Positions 53,154-62,157 of a stretch of DNA of 64,000 nucleotides are shown here, piece after piece (position 1 is the stretch's first letter; each line of letters begins with the position of its first letter). The notes beneath the pieces were generated by a model. It had not been told where the DNA came from and ran no database searches. It saw only the letters and a list, made by a program, of their open reading frames with translations. Both the position numbers and the translations under genes were made by a program. This stretch comes from Rhodococcoides fascians A25f. GTDB taxonomy: Bacteria; Actinomycetota; Actinomycetes; Mycobacteriales; Mycobacteriaceae. The stretch spans positions 3,937,501-4,001,500 of the forward strand of contig NZ_CP049744.1 of NCBI RefSeq assembly GCF_000760935.2, in the 5' to 3' direction.

Positions 53154-54656
53154 GTGCGACATGTGAGCGTGCAGATGTCCTGGCTGCTGAGGCAGCGACA
53201 CCTTCGACTGAGTCACCGCGGCGGACCCGAGCGCAGTTCTGCGTCCATCACCTTCGCGCAGGCAACCGAGCTCACCGACCCCAGCCCCTGGCTGTCGGGC
53301 GGCGAGTTGATTCTGACGACCGGGCTGGGCTTCGACTCCGACGGTCCCGCGCTCGGGACCTACGTTCGAACTCTGGCGGCCGCGGGTGTTGCGTGCCTCG
53401 GATTCGGAATCGGTTTGTCCCACAGCACGATTCCCCAGCATCTTCTCGACGCCGCAGACGAGGTGGGCCTTTCGGTCGTCGAAGTTCCCTACGACACTCC
53501 GTTCGCTGCTGTCATCCGGGCGGTCATGAAGCGAATCTCCGAGCAGGAGTACGAGCAGGTCGTTCGCGCTGCGTCGGTGCAGAACCGCATCACGCGGGCA
53601 GCGCTGCACGGCGGCGTCGACGCGATCGTCCGGGAACTCGCAGTCGCCACGTCGACATCGGTGGCACTGATCGGTAGGCGCGCCGAATCGTTCCATCCGA
53701 CCGACGCATCGAATCTCGTCGAGCAGGCCCGCGAGATCGCTCGCAGCATCCGCCCGTCGGCGTCACCTGCCACGGTCTCGGTGAGCGAACCGGGTCGCAC
53801 CGTGAGTCTGCATTCCGTCCCGATCACCGGCAGCGCACCGACGTTCTTGGCCATTCGCACCGCTGGACCGATGACCGGGGTCGAGCAGATCCTGCTCGGG
53901 CATGCCGTTTCACTGGTGACCCTCGAACTCGAGAAGCCGGCGCGCTTGCGCGCCGAACAGTCCAGGCTCAACACCTTGGCGCTCGGGCTGCTCCTCGACG
54001 GGCATCTGACCACGGACGACGATGTGCACGTGCCCAGCTATCTCGCCGATGCTGCCGACGACGACTCGCACATCAGGGTTGCGGTGGTTCGCGGACCATC
54101 CGAGCGCATCGTCGACGCGATCGATGCCGAGTCTCGGCTCCGGGGGCGGCCCACCTTCGCCCGGACTACCGACATCGGCTGCGAGCTTCTGCTCCGTGGC
54201 TCCGACGACGCCACCTTCGTCGCACGCATGATGGATTCGTTACCCCGATCGACGTGCGTCGGCCTCAGTGCCCGCCTTCACATCACCGAGTCCCCCGCGG
54301 CGCTTCGACAAGCCTCGCTCGCCTGCGCGGCTGCCGGATCCCACGATCACATCGTCGAATTCACCGGATCGATGTTGCTGGCCTCCGAACCGGTGCAGGA
54401 GTCGTTACGAGCCATGGCCGCGGTGACCATCGCCGTGCTGGCCGAGTACGACCGCATCCATACCGCCGATCTGGTGGCGTCACTTCGGGCTTTCCTCGAG
54501 GCCAACGGGCACTGGGAAACCGCTGCCGCACAACTGTCCGTTCATCGGCACACGCTGCGAAACCGGATCACGCGATGCGAGGAACTACTCGCGGTGGATC
54601 TGACGTCCGCGCGAGTGCGCGCGGAATTGTTGCTCTCACTCCTGGCATCGACGTGA
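53154..54656 (+). CDS. PucR family transcriptional regulator (gab region)
   Basis: A 500-residue regulator with the N-terminal PucR domain (about 10-125; ELTDPSPWLSGGELILTTGLGF) and the C-terminal PucR helix-turn-helix (about 440-495; LSVHRHTLRNRITRCEELL). PucR-type activators often govern purine, GABA or amine catabolism. It is divergent from gabT-gabD. The GTG at 53154 is chosen; GTG at 53163 is possible. Earlier open frame overlaps gabT and is not coding. Confidence 0.83.
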   Translation: MRHVSVQMSWLLRQRHLRLSHRGGPERSSASITFAQATELTDPSPWLSGGELILTTGLGFDSDGPALGTYVRTLAAAGVACLGFGIGLSHSTIPQHLLDAADEVGLSVVEVPYDTPFAAVIRAVMKRISEQEYEQVVRAASVQNRITRAALHGGVDAIVRELAVATSTSVALIGRRAESFHPTDASNLVEQAREIARSIRPSASPATVSVSEPGRTVSLHSVPITGSAPTFLAIRTAGPMTGVEQILLGHAVSLVTLELEKPARLRAEQSRLNTLALGLLLDGHLTTDDDVHVPSYLADAADDDSHIRVAVVRGPSERIVDAIDAESRLRGRPTFARTTDIGCELLLRGSDDATFVARMMDSLPRSTCVGLSARLHITESPAALRQASLACAAAGSHDHIVEFTGSMLLASEPVQESLRAMAAVTIAVLAEYDRIHTADLVASLRAFLEANGHWETAAAQLSVHRHTLRNRITRCEELLAVDLTSARVRAELLLSLLAST

Positions 54657-54708
54657 ATGGAACGAACTGTCGAGCCGTGATGGAAGGGCCCTGTGTCAGG
54701 ATTTCTCG

Positions 54709-55419
54709 ATGACCACGCCACGTCCTGAGCCCCACATCGCTGTCGCTACCGCGAAGTCGGTTCGACTCGGGGTACTTCTGGCCGCAGTCGGCGGTTTTCT
54801 CGACGCCTACACGTACGTCACTCGCGGCGGAGTGTTCGCAGGTGCCCAGACCGGCAACGTGGTGCTGCTCGGCGTCGACATCGCCGGCGGGCGCTGGATC
54901 GACGCGCTGGCCTTTCTACCGCCGCTGGCGGCGTTCGTGCTGGGCGTCGCGACCGCGGAGTTCATCGCGTTGCCCGCGGTGGCAAAGATCGTGCGACGGC
55001 CGGTCCGTGCGGTACTCGTCTTCGAGATCCTCGTGGTTCTGGGCGTCGGATTTCTCCCGGCAACCGTGCCCGACGCCGTCGTCTCGGTCATCCTCGCGCA
55101 TGTGGCCGGCGTGCAGGTGACCACCTTTCGCGTGCTGGTGGATTCGCCGTTCAACACCACGATGACGACCGGAAATCTGCGCAGCATGGCGATGGCCGCA
55201 TTTCACCGTGTCGTCGACCACGATCGCGAGGAAGGGACGCGGGCGCGACGGTTCGCCGCGGTGATTTCCGGGTTCCTCGGCGGCGCGCTGCTGGGTGCAG
55301 CTGCGGTCGAGCTGTTCGGACTGCGAGCGATCTGGGTCGTGGCGCTGATGTTGACGATCGCGTTGGCGCTGTTCGTGTTCGACGAGCGCGCGCCGCGTTC
55401 GCTGCCGCCGAAGGGCTAA
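54709..55419 (+). CDS. DUF1275 (YoaK) family membrane protein
   Basis: A 236-residue protein with about six hydrophobic helices and the family motifs GGFLDAYTYVTRGGVFAGAQTGN and the mid-region VQVTTFR. The function is unknown. It follows the PucR gene on the same strand by 52 bases. Its stop overlaps the stop of the convergent monooxygenase gene by four bases. Confidence 0.85.
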   Translation: MTTPRPEPHIAVATAKSVRLGVLLAAVGGFLDAYTYVTRGGVFAGAQTGNVVLLGVDIAGGRWIDALAFLPPLAAFVLGVATAEFIALPAVAKIVRRPVRAVLVFEILVVLGVGFLPATVPDAVVSVILAHVAGVQVTTFRVLVDSPFNTTMTTGNLRSMAMAAFHRVVDHDREEGTRARRFAAVISGFLGGALLGAAAVELFGLRAIWVVALMLTIALALFVFDERAPRSLPPKG

Positions 55420-57101
55420 TCCCCCAATCGAAGTGGCGCGATGGTCTCGAAGACGTCGCCCGGTCCCGGATTGCCCTCGGCGGACGAACCGCCCAGATGA
55501 TGCACGACGCCCCACACTGCGTTCAGTGCCGTATGAATCGCACCTTCCGCCCAGCCCGCGGTCCACGAGATGTCGTCGCCGGCCAAGAAGATCCCTCGGT
55601 GCCTGGGGTCCAGCTCGTCCTGCACGAAGTGGGTGAACAGTCGTTCCTGATACCTGTAGTGACCCGGCAGGTTCGCTTTGAATGCACCCATGAAATCGCG
55701 TTCGGTCTCCCAGGACAGTGTCACCGGGGTCGAGATGATGTGGCTACGGAAGTCGACGCCGGGATAGATCTCTTCGAGCGAGCGCAACATGATGTTCATC
55801 CGCTCGGTCGGGTCGAGGGCCAGCAGCTTGAGCGAATCGTCGGACCAGGTGTAGGACAGGCAGATCAGCCCCGGCTTGCCCTCGCCTTGATCGAGTAGGT
55901 AAGTGCCGCGGCTCATTCGATCGGTCAGTGTCATGCTGACCAGGTCTCGCCCGGTGACCGGATCCTTGTCCTTCCAGAACGGCCGATCGACGAGTGCGAA
56001 CACCTTGGTCGACCCCATGTAGTGGGTGCGTTCGATGGCGGTCCAGTGATCGATGGGAAACAGGCCGTCGTCACATCTGATGTTGCTGAGCAACATCCAG
56101 CTCTGAGCCGTCACGACGGCGGCCGCATAGGTGCGGATGTTGCCGCGGTCGTCGTGGATCGTGGTGCCGCCGTCGGTGCGCCTGATCTCGGTGACGCGCG
56201 ACATCGTGGTGCCACCGTTCAGTGACGCCACCGACGTGCCGGCCGGCCAGTGCACCATGTTCGCGGGCGAGTCGGTCCACAGCCGCATCGGCAGTTGCTG
56301 TGAGCCTCCGACGATTCCGCGATGGTGGTCGTCCGCTGCCGTGCTGACGACGCGGAGGATCTCGAGAATCGAGTTGGGATAGTCGGTGTCCCAGCCACCC
56401 GTTCCGAAACCCACCTGGCCGAACAACTCTCGCATCCGAAACGACGAGAAGTGCTCGGACGCAGCGAGGAAGCCGTAGAAGGTCTGGTCGTCGAACTTCA
56501 CGATCAGCTCGTTCCAGATCCTCTTGATCTCGGCCACGTCTCGCCTGCGAATGGCGCGCTGCAGCGGAACCAGCTCGGCGTGTTCCTCGAGCGTGCGGTT
56601 CCACGCGTCGGCAACCTCGGCGAAGATCGGCGGAAGATCGTCGAGCTTGCGCGCATAATGGCTCTCGCCCTTGAGGTCGATCACCGTGCTCGGTGTCACC
56701 TCTGCCAACGGATTCGGAAAGGGCGTCGTCTCGAGCCCGACTGCGTCGAGGTAGTGGAACAGCGTGGTCGACGACGGCGGAAACCGCATTGCACCCATCT
56801 CGGCCACCACCCCGGGGTGTCCGTCGAACGGCACCGAGCGCATTCGTCCGCCGATCCGATCCGACTCGTACACAACCGGTTCCAGCCCGAGCTTGAGCAG
56901 CTCGTGGGCGACGACCATGCCCGCGAGTCCGCCGCCGATCACGGCGACCTGGGTACCGAGGGCCGCGTCGGGAATGCTGCCGAGACCGGCCGGATGCGCG
57001 AGGTAGTCGTCGTAGGCGAACGGGAAGTCCGGGCCGAACATGGTGAGCGGCTGTTCGTCCTCGGATTCGATCGAGCTGTCCGGGGTGACGGGTGTGGTCA
57101 T
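55416..57101 (-). CDS. Amide-forming flavin amino-acid 2-monooxygenase (arginine/lysine/tryptophan type)
   Basis: A 561-residue FAD amine oxidase-fold enzyme. The FAD site is VIGGGLAGM (residues 55-61). AEMGAMRFPPSSTTLFHYL, GSTKVFALVDRPFW, GAFKANLPGHY and GWAEGAIHTALNA match bacterial tryptophan 2-monooxygenase and its lysine and arginine relatives, which oxidatively decarboxylate an amino acid to the one-carbon-shorter amide. A nitrilase-fold amidase is translationally coupled upstream and a ureohydrolase is divergent, so L-arginine is the best guess. Lysine would also fit GabT/GabD. AGGAGA precedes the ATG. Confidence 0.83.
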   Translation of the reverse strand: MTTPVTPDSSIESEDEQPLTMFGPDFPFAYDDYLAHPAGLGSIPDAALGTQVAVIGGGLAGMVVAHELLKLGLEPVVYESDRIGGRMRSVPFDGHPGVVAEMGAMRFPPSSTTLFHYLDAVGLETTPFPNPLAEVTPSTVIDLKGESHYARKLDDLPPIFAEVADAWNRTLEEHAELVPLQRAIRRRDVAEIKRIWNELIVKFDDQTFYGFLAASEHFSSFRMRELFGQVGFGTGGWDTDYPNSILEILRVVSTAADDHHRGIVGGSQQLPMRLWTDSPANMVHWPAGTSVASLNGGTTMSRVTEIRRTDGGTTIHDDRGNIRTYAAAVVTAQSWMLLSNIRCDDGLFPIDHWTAIERTHYMGSTKVFALVDRPFWKDKDPVTGRDLVSMTLTDRMSRGTYLLDQGEGKPGLICLSYTWSDDSLKLLALDPTERMNIMLRSLEEIYPGVDFRSHIISTPVTLSWETERDFMGAFKANLPGHYRYQERLFTHFVQDELDPRHRGIFLAGDDISWTAGWAEGAIHTALNAVWGVVHHLGGSSAEGNPGPGDVFETIAPLRLGD

Positions 57102-57934
57102 CGGTCGGTCTCCTGCTCGGGCCGCGAGGACCCTGTCGGGTCGAGAACTGTCCGGTACAGATCATGGCGGCGATCGGCCAGATGGGTGTTGACGGAGCGG
57201 GATCGAGCGAGTTCGGCCGGATCCAAGTCCACCGTCAGCAACTCCTCGTGTGCATCTGCCCGGGCGATGTCGGTACCGTCCGGCGCGACGGCGCAGGTGA
57301 GTCCGCAGTACGTCAGGCTGGCCTCGGCCCCGCAGCGATTCACGTAGGTGATGAACAGTTGACTCTCGTACGCCCTCGTCGGGACCACGTGAGTTGCGAT
57401 GATCTCGAACGGCGTCATCAAACCGGTGGGGACGATCAACCATTGCGCTCCGGCATCGGCCTGCGCACGCACCGTTTCCGGGAATTCGACGTCGTAACAG
57501 GTGAGCAGGCCGCAGCGCAGACCTCCGAAGTCGAACTGCACCAACAGTTCCGGCCCAGGAGCGAAGTGCGTGCGATCGAGTTCACCGAACAGGTGGGTCT
57601 TGCGGTAGCGCGCGATCGACAGCCCGGATGCGTCGACCACCTGGACCGAATTGAACACGGATTCACCGCTGCTCTCGGGATAGCCGTACACGATTGCGAC
57701 AGCTCGAGATCGCGCGATCGCGGCGATGCGCTCGAAGATCGGACCGTCGAACGGTTCGGCGCGCTCCCGCACGAGATCTCCGATGTCGTAGCCACTGACC
57801 GACATCTCCGGGGTGACGAGGATGGACGCCCCTGCCGCGGACGCGCTCGCCGCGGCGGCGTCGATCGCCGCGAGGTTCGCGTCGACATCACCGGACAACT
57901 CCGGCCCTTGGAACAGCGACACGGTGACAGTCAT
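57098..57934 (-). CDS. Nitrilase-superfamily amidase (4-guanidinobutanamide hydrolase candidate)
   Basis: A 278-residue carbon-nitrogen hydrolase with the Glu-Lys-Cys triad: E43 in VTPEMSVSGYD, K112 in YRKTHLFGE and C146 in LLTCYDVEFPE. It hydrolyses a linear amide to acid and ammonia. Its start overlaps the XRE regulator stop and its stop overlaps the monooxygenase start, both by ATGA. The two enzymes therefore form a pair like DavB/DavA (lysine) or the arginine oxygenase pathway. Confidence 0.85.
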   Translation of the reverse strand: MTVTVSLFQGPELSGDVDANLAAIDAAAASASAAGASILVTPEMSVSGYDIGDLVRERAEPFDGPIFERIAAIARSRAVAIVYGYPESSGESVFNSVQVVDASGLSIARYRKTHLFGELDRTHFAPGPELLVQFDFGGLRCGLLTCYDVEFPETVRAQADAGAQWLIVPTGLMTPFEIIATHVVPTRAYESQLFITYVNRCGAEASLTYCGLTCAVAPDGTDIARADAHEELLTVDLDPAELARSRSVNTHLADRRHDLYRTVLDPTGSSRPEQETDR

Positions 57935-58563
57935 GAGGAAAACTCCTGTTTCGTTGCAGGCAACTCCTCCGGCAACGCCGGGGCCAGTACCCACAGAACC
58001 TGCGCACCGCCGCTGCCCTCGCTGCGAAAACTGTGCGGTCGCCTGGGCGAGAAGGTGAACGCATCGCCCGCCCCGAGCAGGACGTCGTCGCCGCCGAAGC
58101 TGCCGCCGGGGTCGGCCTCGAAGGTCACCCGCACCTCGCCGGACAACACGTGCACGAACGTGACGTCCAACGGCAGGGTGTACGCCTCCGCTCCGCTGCC
58201 GCCGCCCTCCTCGATGTCCCCCAGCAACACCTGGACGCGCCGTTCCCCCACCGGGGTCAACAAATATTCCGTCATCGCCTCGCCCCCGAACACGATGCGC
58301 GGCAACGACTGTGCCCGTACGACGTCACCCGCCGGGGCATCGTCGAACAGGGAGCCGACCGGGACGTCGAGCGCAGCGCAGACCCGCACCAACGACGCAA
58401 CCGAGGCGTTCACCTGATCGCGCTCGAGCTTGGACAGGTACCCCTTGGTCACCCCGCACGTCTCGGCGAGCGCGTCCAGAGTCAACCGCTTCTTCTGCCG
58501 AGCCTCCCTGAGCCGCGCACCGATACGCGGCGCATCGCCGACGACCGACGTAGCAAGGGACAC
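57931..58563 (-). CDS. XRE family regulator with C-terminal cupin
   Basis: A 210-residue regulator. Residues 14-72 are the helix-turn-helix ([33 protein letters not shown]) and residues about 110-200 a cupin fold ([24 protein letters not shown]). This PuuR/ClgR-like layout is common for amine and amino-acid catabolism. It starts the amidase-monooxygenase operon and is divergent from the ureohydrolase gene, so it probably controls both sides. The start is GTG at 58563. Confidence 0.85.
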   Translation of the reverse strand: MSLATSVVGDAPRIGARLREARQKKRLTLDALAETCGVTKGYLSKLERDQVNASVASLVRVCAALDVPVGSLFDDAPAGDVVRAQSLPRIVFGGEAMTEYLLTPVGERRVQVLLGDIEEGGGSGAEAYTLPLDVTFVHVLSGEVRVTFEADPGGSFGGDDVLLGAGDAFTFSPRRPHSFRSEGSGGAQVLWVLAPALPEELPATKQEFSS

Positions 58564-58583
58564 TGCTCTCGCCTTTCAGGAAA

Positions 58584-58617
58584 CTTGTGTTGACAAGATC
58601 GAGCATCAGAGTAACGC
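58584..58617 (+). promoter_or_regulatory. Promoter and overlapping operator of the ureohydrolase gene
   Basis: A consensus -35 TTGACA (58590-58595) and a TAACGC -10-like box (58612-58617) are 16 bases apart. The -35 is embedded in the inverted repeat CTTGT-GTTG-ACAAG (58584-58597), a likely site for the divergent XRE-cupin regulator, which would repress by blocking the promoter. Confidence 0.55.
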
Positions 58618-58679
58618 TTGCCGGGCGAACTGGTCGACCCAACGTGACCGGACTCCTGAGAATTCGGAAGGATTTGTCG

Positions 58680-59639
58680 ATGAACCCGAGCAATCCCGAG
58701 CACCCCCCGATCGGTCCGGTCGACGCCACCAAGGTCCCCCGCTTCGCCGAGCCGACCACCTTCGCGCGGCTGCCCCGTCTCGACGAGGTGTCTCGCGCCG
58801 ACGTCACCATCCTCGGTGTGCCGTTCGATTCCGGCGTGAGTTACCGCCCAGGGGCACGTTTCGGCCCGGGTCACATCCGCGCAGCCTCGAAACTGTTGCG
58901 GCCGTACAACCCTGCGCTGAAGGTGTCACCCTTCGCCCGTCAACAAGTGGCGGACTTCGGCGACATCGGGGTAAATCCGTTCGACATCACCGAGGCACTG
59001 ACCACGGTGCACGACGCGGTGACGGACCTGCGCGCCGACGGCTCGTCGGTTCTCACCCTCGGCGGTGACCACACCATCGCACTGCCGATCCTGCGTTCGC
59101 TCGCGCGCGACCACGGGCCGATAGCAGTGCTGCACTTCGATGCTCACCTCGACACGTGGGACACGTACTTCGGTGCGCCCTACACACACGGGACACCGTT
59201 CCGACGAGCCAGCGAGGAAGGGCTCATCGACCTCGAACGCTCGCAGCACATCGGCATCCGCGGCCCGCTCTACAGTGAGCAGGACCTCGAGGACGACCGG
59301 GTGCTGGGCTTCCAGGTGATCCGTTCCGACGACTACGAGGTCGACGGCGTGGCCAGCATCGTCGAGCGGATGCGTCGTCGCCTCGACGGTGGCCCGGTCT
59401 ACGTCTCGGTCGACATCGACGTACTCGACCCAGCACACGCTCCGGGCACCGGCACTCCCGAAGCCGGGGGAATGACCTCTCGCGAACTGTTGAACACGCT
59501 GCGTGGACTTGTCGGACTGAACGTCGTCGGTGCCGACATCGTCGAGGTCGCGCCCGCGTACGACCACGCCGAGATCACCGGAATCGCCGCGGCTCACGTG
59601 GCCTACGAACTGCTCTCGGTGCTGGCCCTCAACCGATAG
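58680..59639 (+). CDS. Ureohydrolase (guanidinobutyrase/agmatinase type)
   Basis: A 319-residue arginase-superfamily enzyme with all manganese-binding motifs: GGDHT (H131), HFDAHLDT (D154, H156, D158) and [19 protein letters not shown] (D245, D247). The N-terminal [18 protein letters not shown] marks the agmatinase/guanidinobutyrase branch, not arginase. It releases urea from a guanidino compound; with the neighbouring monooxygenase and amidase, 4-guanidinobutanoate to GABA plus urea fits best. The ATG at 58680 follows GGAAGGA. Confidence 0.86.
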   Translation: MNPSNPEHPPIGPVDATKVPRFAEPTTFARLPRLDEVSRADVTILGVPFDSGVSYRPGARFGPGHIRAASKLLRPYNPALKVSPFARQQVADFGDIGVNPFDITEALTTVHDAVTDLRADGSSVLTLGGDHTIALPILRSLARDHGPIAVLHFDAHLDTWDTYFGAPYTHGTPFRRASEEGLIDLERSQHIGIRGPLYSEQDLEDDRVLGFQVIRSDDYEVDGVASIVERMRRRLDGGPVYVSVDIDVLDPAHAPGTGTPEAGGMTSRELLNTLRGLVGLNVVGADIVEVAPAYDHAEITGIAAAHVAYELLSVLALNR

Positions 59640-59643
59640 AACG

Positions 59644-60543
59644 TCACCGACGCGGCAGCACCAGGATCGGTACCGGTGAGTGACGAATGATCTTCGTTGC
59701 CCGCGAACCGAGGAACACCCGAGCGATGGGCCCCAACGGTCCGGACGATCCGATGGTCAGTACTTCGCCGTCCTGCCAGTGCAGTTCGTCGAGGGCTTCG
59801 CGCCAACTCCCGGCCGTGGCCAACTCGGTCGTCACCTGTTCGGCCGGAAGTCCCACCGCAACAGCGTCGTCCACCGCCGCAGTGAGTGCCTCGCTCAGCC
59901 CTCGGGCGAGCTCGGCGGCAACATCGTCCTCGGCTCGCAGTCCGACCTCGGGTGGGTACATCGTTGCCCCGCGGACGACGAACGACGCCAATCGCAGTGG
60001 AATGCCGGCATCCCTGGCCAGTTCCGCGGTGGGTCCCACCACACGCGAGGCCTCGCTGTCACCGGAGAACGCGCAGGTGATCCGCGTCAGCGTCGCACGT
60101 TCACGCATGCGATAGCCACGCGGAGCGAGCGCTACCGTCACCGGCGAGGAGTGCAGGAGCTTGTCCGCGGTCGACCCGACGACAACTTGCCCGAGCGCCC
60201 CGTCCCCCGAGGAACCGAGTACCAGAACCGACGCCGAAAGGTTCTGTGCCGCTTCGGTCAACGCCGTCGATACCGAGCGGTGTGCCAGACGATGGAACGA
60301 TGCTGAGATGTCGGGGGCCCGGTCCTCCAGGTAGTGGCGCGCCTTCGATTCCGACTCGGCTGCCGTCACCGCCGCCCAATCCGCGAACTCGGCATCGACG
60401 CGTGCCATCGACGGCGTGGACCACGGCTTGGGCACCACCGTCGCAACGTCGATGTCGGTACCCGACGACCGCGCGAGTTGAGCACCGAGATCGAGGGCAC
60501 CGACACTGCCTTTTCCCGGCGCAAAGGCGATCAGAACGCTCAT
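59644..60543 (-). CDS. Tandem universal stress protein
   Basis: A 299-residue protein of two UspA domains (about 1-140 and 150-299). Each ends with the nucleotide-binding pattern of two glycines then G-S: GSSGDGALGQVVVGSTADKLL and GSSGPLGPIARVFLGSRATKII. An ATP-binding regulatory role is usual. The ATG at 60543 overlaps the permease stop by ATGA, which couples it to amino-acid uptake, as seen for Usp domains associated with APC transporters. Confidence 0.87.
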   Translation of the reverse strand: MSVLIAFAPGKGSVGALDLGAQLARSSGTDIDVATVVPKPWSTPSMARVDAEFADWAAVTAAESESKARHYLEDRAPDISASFHRLAHRSVSTALTEAAQNLSASVLVLGSSGDGALGQVVVGSTADKLLHSSPVTVALAPRGYRMRERATLTRITCAFSGDSEASRVVGPTAELARDAGIPLRLASFVVRGATMYPPEVGLRAEDDVAAELARGLSEALTAAVDDAVAVGLPAEQVTTELATAGSWREALDELHWQDGEVLTIGSSGPLGPIARVFLGSRATKIIRHSPVPILVLPRR

Positions 60544-61982
60544 TCCGCGTCCTTTCCAACCGATCGAAGCGCCGAATGATGCCGACCCCACAGGAAGTAG
60601 AACGCGAGAACCACAGCGAGCCAGAGCCCGAACCAGAACCACGTGGTCCACCGCAGACCCGACAGGATGTACACGCATGCGGCGACCGACAACACCGGCG
60701 TCACCGGGTAGCCCGGCACCTTGAACGGACGCTCCAGGTCCGGCATCGTCCGACGAAGCACGACCACCCCGATCGCAACGACGATGAACGCGACGAGCGT
60801 TCCGATCGACACCAGATCGGCCAGCTTGTCGAGCGGAATGAACGCAGCGAGTATCGAGATGATCACCGCGACCACGATCGTGTTGTTGACCGGGGTGTGC
60901 GTGCGCGGACTGACTTTGGCAAACGTCTTCGGCAACATGCCGTCTCGGCCCATCGCGAACAGAATGCGAGTCTGCCCGTACATCGTCACCAGGGTCACCG
61001 AGAAGATCGAGATGACCGCGCCGGCAGCCAGAATCGTTGCCGGCCAGGCCTGCCCGGTGACGTTGCGAAGAATCTCGGCCAAGCCGGCTTCCTCCTGACC
61101 GGCGAAAGCGGTCCACGGCTGAGTCCCCAGCGCTGCCACCGCGACCACGAGGTAGAAGACGATGACGACGATGAGCGCAGCAATGATGGCCCGCGGCATG
61201 GTCTTCTGCGGATTCTTCACCTCGTCGCCCGCGGTGGACACCGCGTCGAGTCCGATGAACGAGAAGAAGATGGTGCCTGCGGCAGCCGTGACACCGGCAG
61301 TACCCAACGGCATGAAATCGGAGAAATTCCCTGAATCGAAGGCGGAGAATCCGACGACCGCGAACAGTGCGAGCACACCGAGTTTGATGACGACCATGAC
61401 CGCATTGACTGCAGCGGATTCACTGGCACCGCGAATGAGCAGCACGGCGCACAACACGATCAGCACCACCGCGGGCAGGTTCATGACCCCGGGGTCGGCG
61501 TCGCCCGGTGCAGCGGACAACGCATGCGGGATGGTGAAACCGAAGAGGTTGTTGAGCAGTTCGTTGAGATACCCGCTCCACCCCACGGCGACGGCGGCAC
61601 TCGACACCCCGTACTCGAGCAGCAGACAGGCCGCGACCCCCATCGCGACCACCTCACCCATCGTCACGTAGGCGTACGAGTAGGTCGAGCCGGAAACCGG
61701 CACTGCCGATGCCATTTCGGCGTAACAGATTGCGGCGAGACCGGCCGCGATACCTGCCGCCAGGAACGAGAGGATCACCGCGGGACCGGCCTCGGGAACG
61801 GCGAGCGACAGCACGAAGAAGATACCGGTGCCGATGGTGGCACCGACGCCGAACATCGTCAGCTGGAACGTGCCGATAGTGCGTTCGAGCCCCCCGCTGC
61901 TGTGCTGTTCGGGGTCCACGATCGGCTTCTTGCGTAGCAGCTGTGATCGAAGACCCGATGCAGGTCTGTTCGACGAAGTCAT
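60540..61982 (-). CDS. APC family amino-acid permease, cationic amino-acid (CAT) type
   Basis: A 480-residue permease with about 12 hydrophobic segments. VGATIGTGIFFVLS in TM1 and SFIGLDAVSTAGDEVKNPQKTMPRAI in the TM6-TM7 region match the cationic amino-acid transporter branch. Import of arginine or lysine fits the catabolic genes beside it. The ATG at 61982 with GGGAGA upstream is preferred over the upstream in-frame start at 61997. It is divergent from a PucR-type regulator by 175 bases. Confidence 0.86.
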   Translation of the reverse strand: MTSSNRPASGLRSQLLRKKPIVDPEQHSSGGLERTIGTFQLTMFGVGATIGTGIFFVLSLAVPEAGPAVILSFLAAGIAAGLAAICYAEMASAVPVSGSTYSYAYVTMGEVVAMGVAACLLLEYGVSSAAVAVGWSGYLNELLNNLFGFTIPHALSAAPGDADPGVMNLPAVVLIVLCAVLLIRGASESAAVNAVMVVIKLGVLALFAVVGFSAFDSGNFSDFMPLGTAGVTAAAGTIFFSFIGLDAVSTAGDEVKNPQKTMPRAIIAALIVVIVFYLVVAVAALGTQPWTAFAGQEEAGLAEILRNVTGQAWPATILAAGAVISIFSVTLVTMYGQTRILFAMGRDGMLPKTFAKVSPRTHTPVNNTIVVAVIISILAAFIPLDKLADLVSIGTLVAFIVVAIGVVVLRRTMPDLERPFKVPGYPVTPVLSVAACVYILSGLRWTTWFWFGLWLAVVLAFYFLWGRHHSALRSVGKDAE

Positions 61983-62157
61983 GGTCGGCTCTCCCAATGT
62001 GGAGGCGAACGTGCGGATCGGCTGATTGTGCTCCCAGATAGTGCCCCCCGCACATCGAACACGCCGCGAAATCTTCGATTCACGCAGCGACTCGTTTCGG
62101 GACTGCCACCGCGATGCCTACCATTGACCTTCGATCGAATGGGAGACGAGCGAACAC

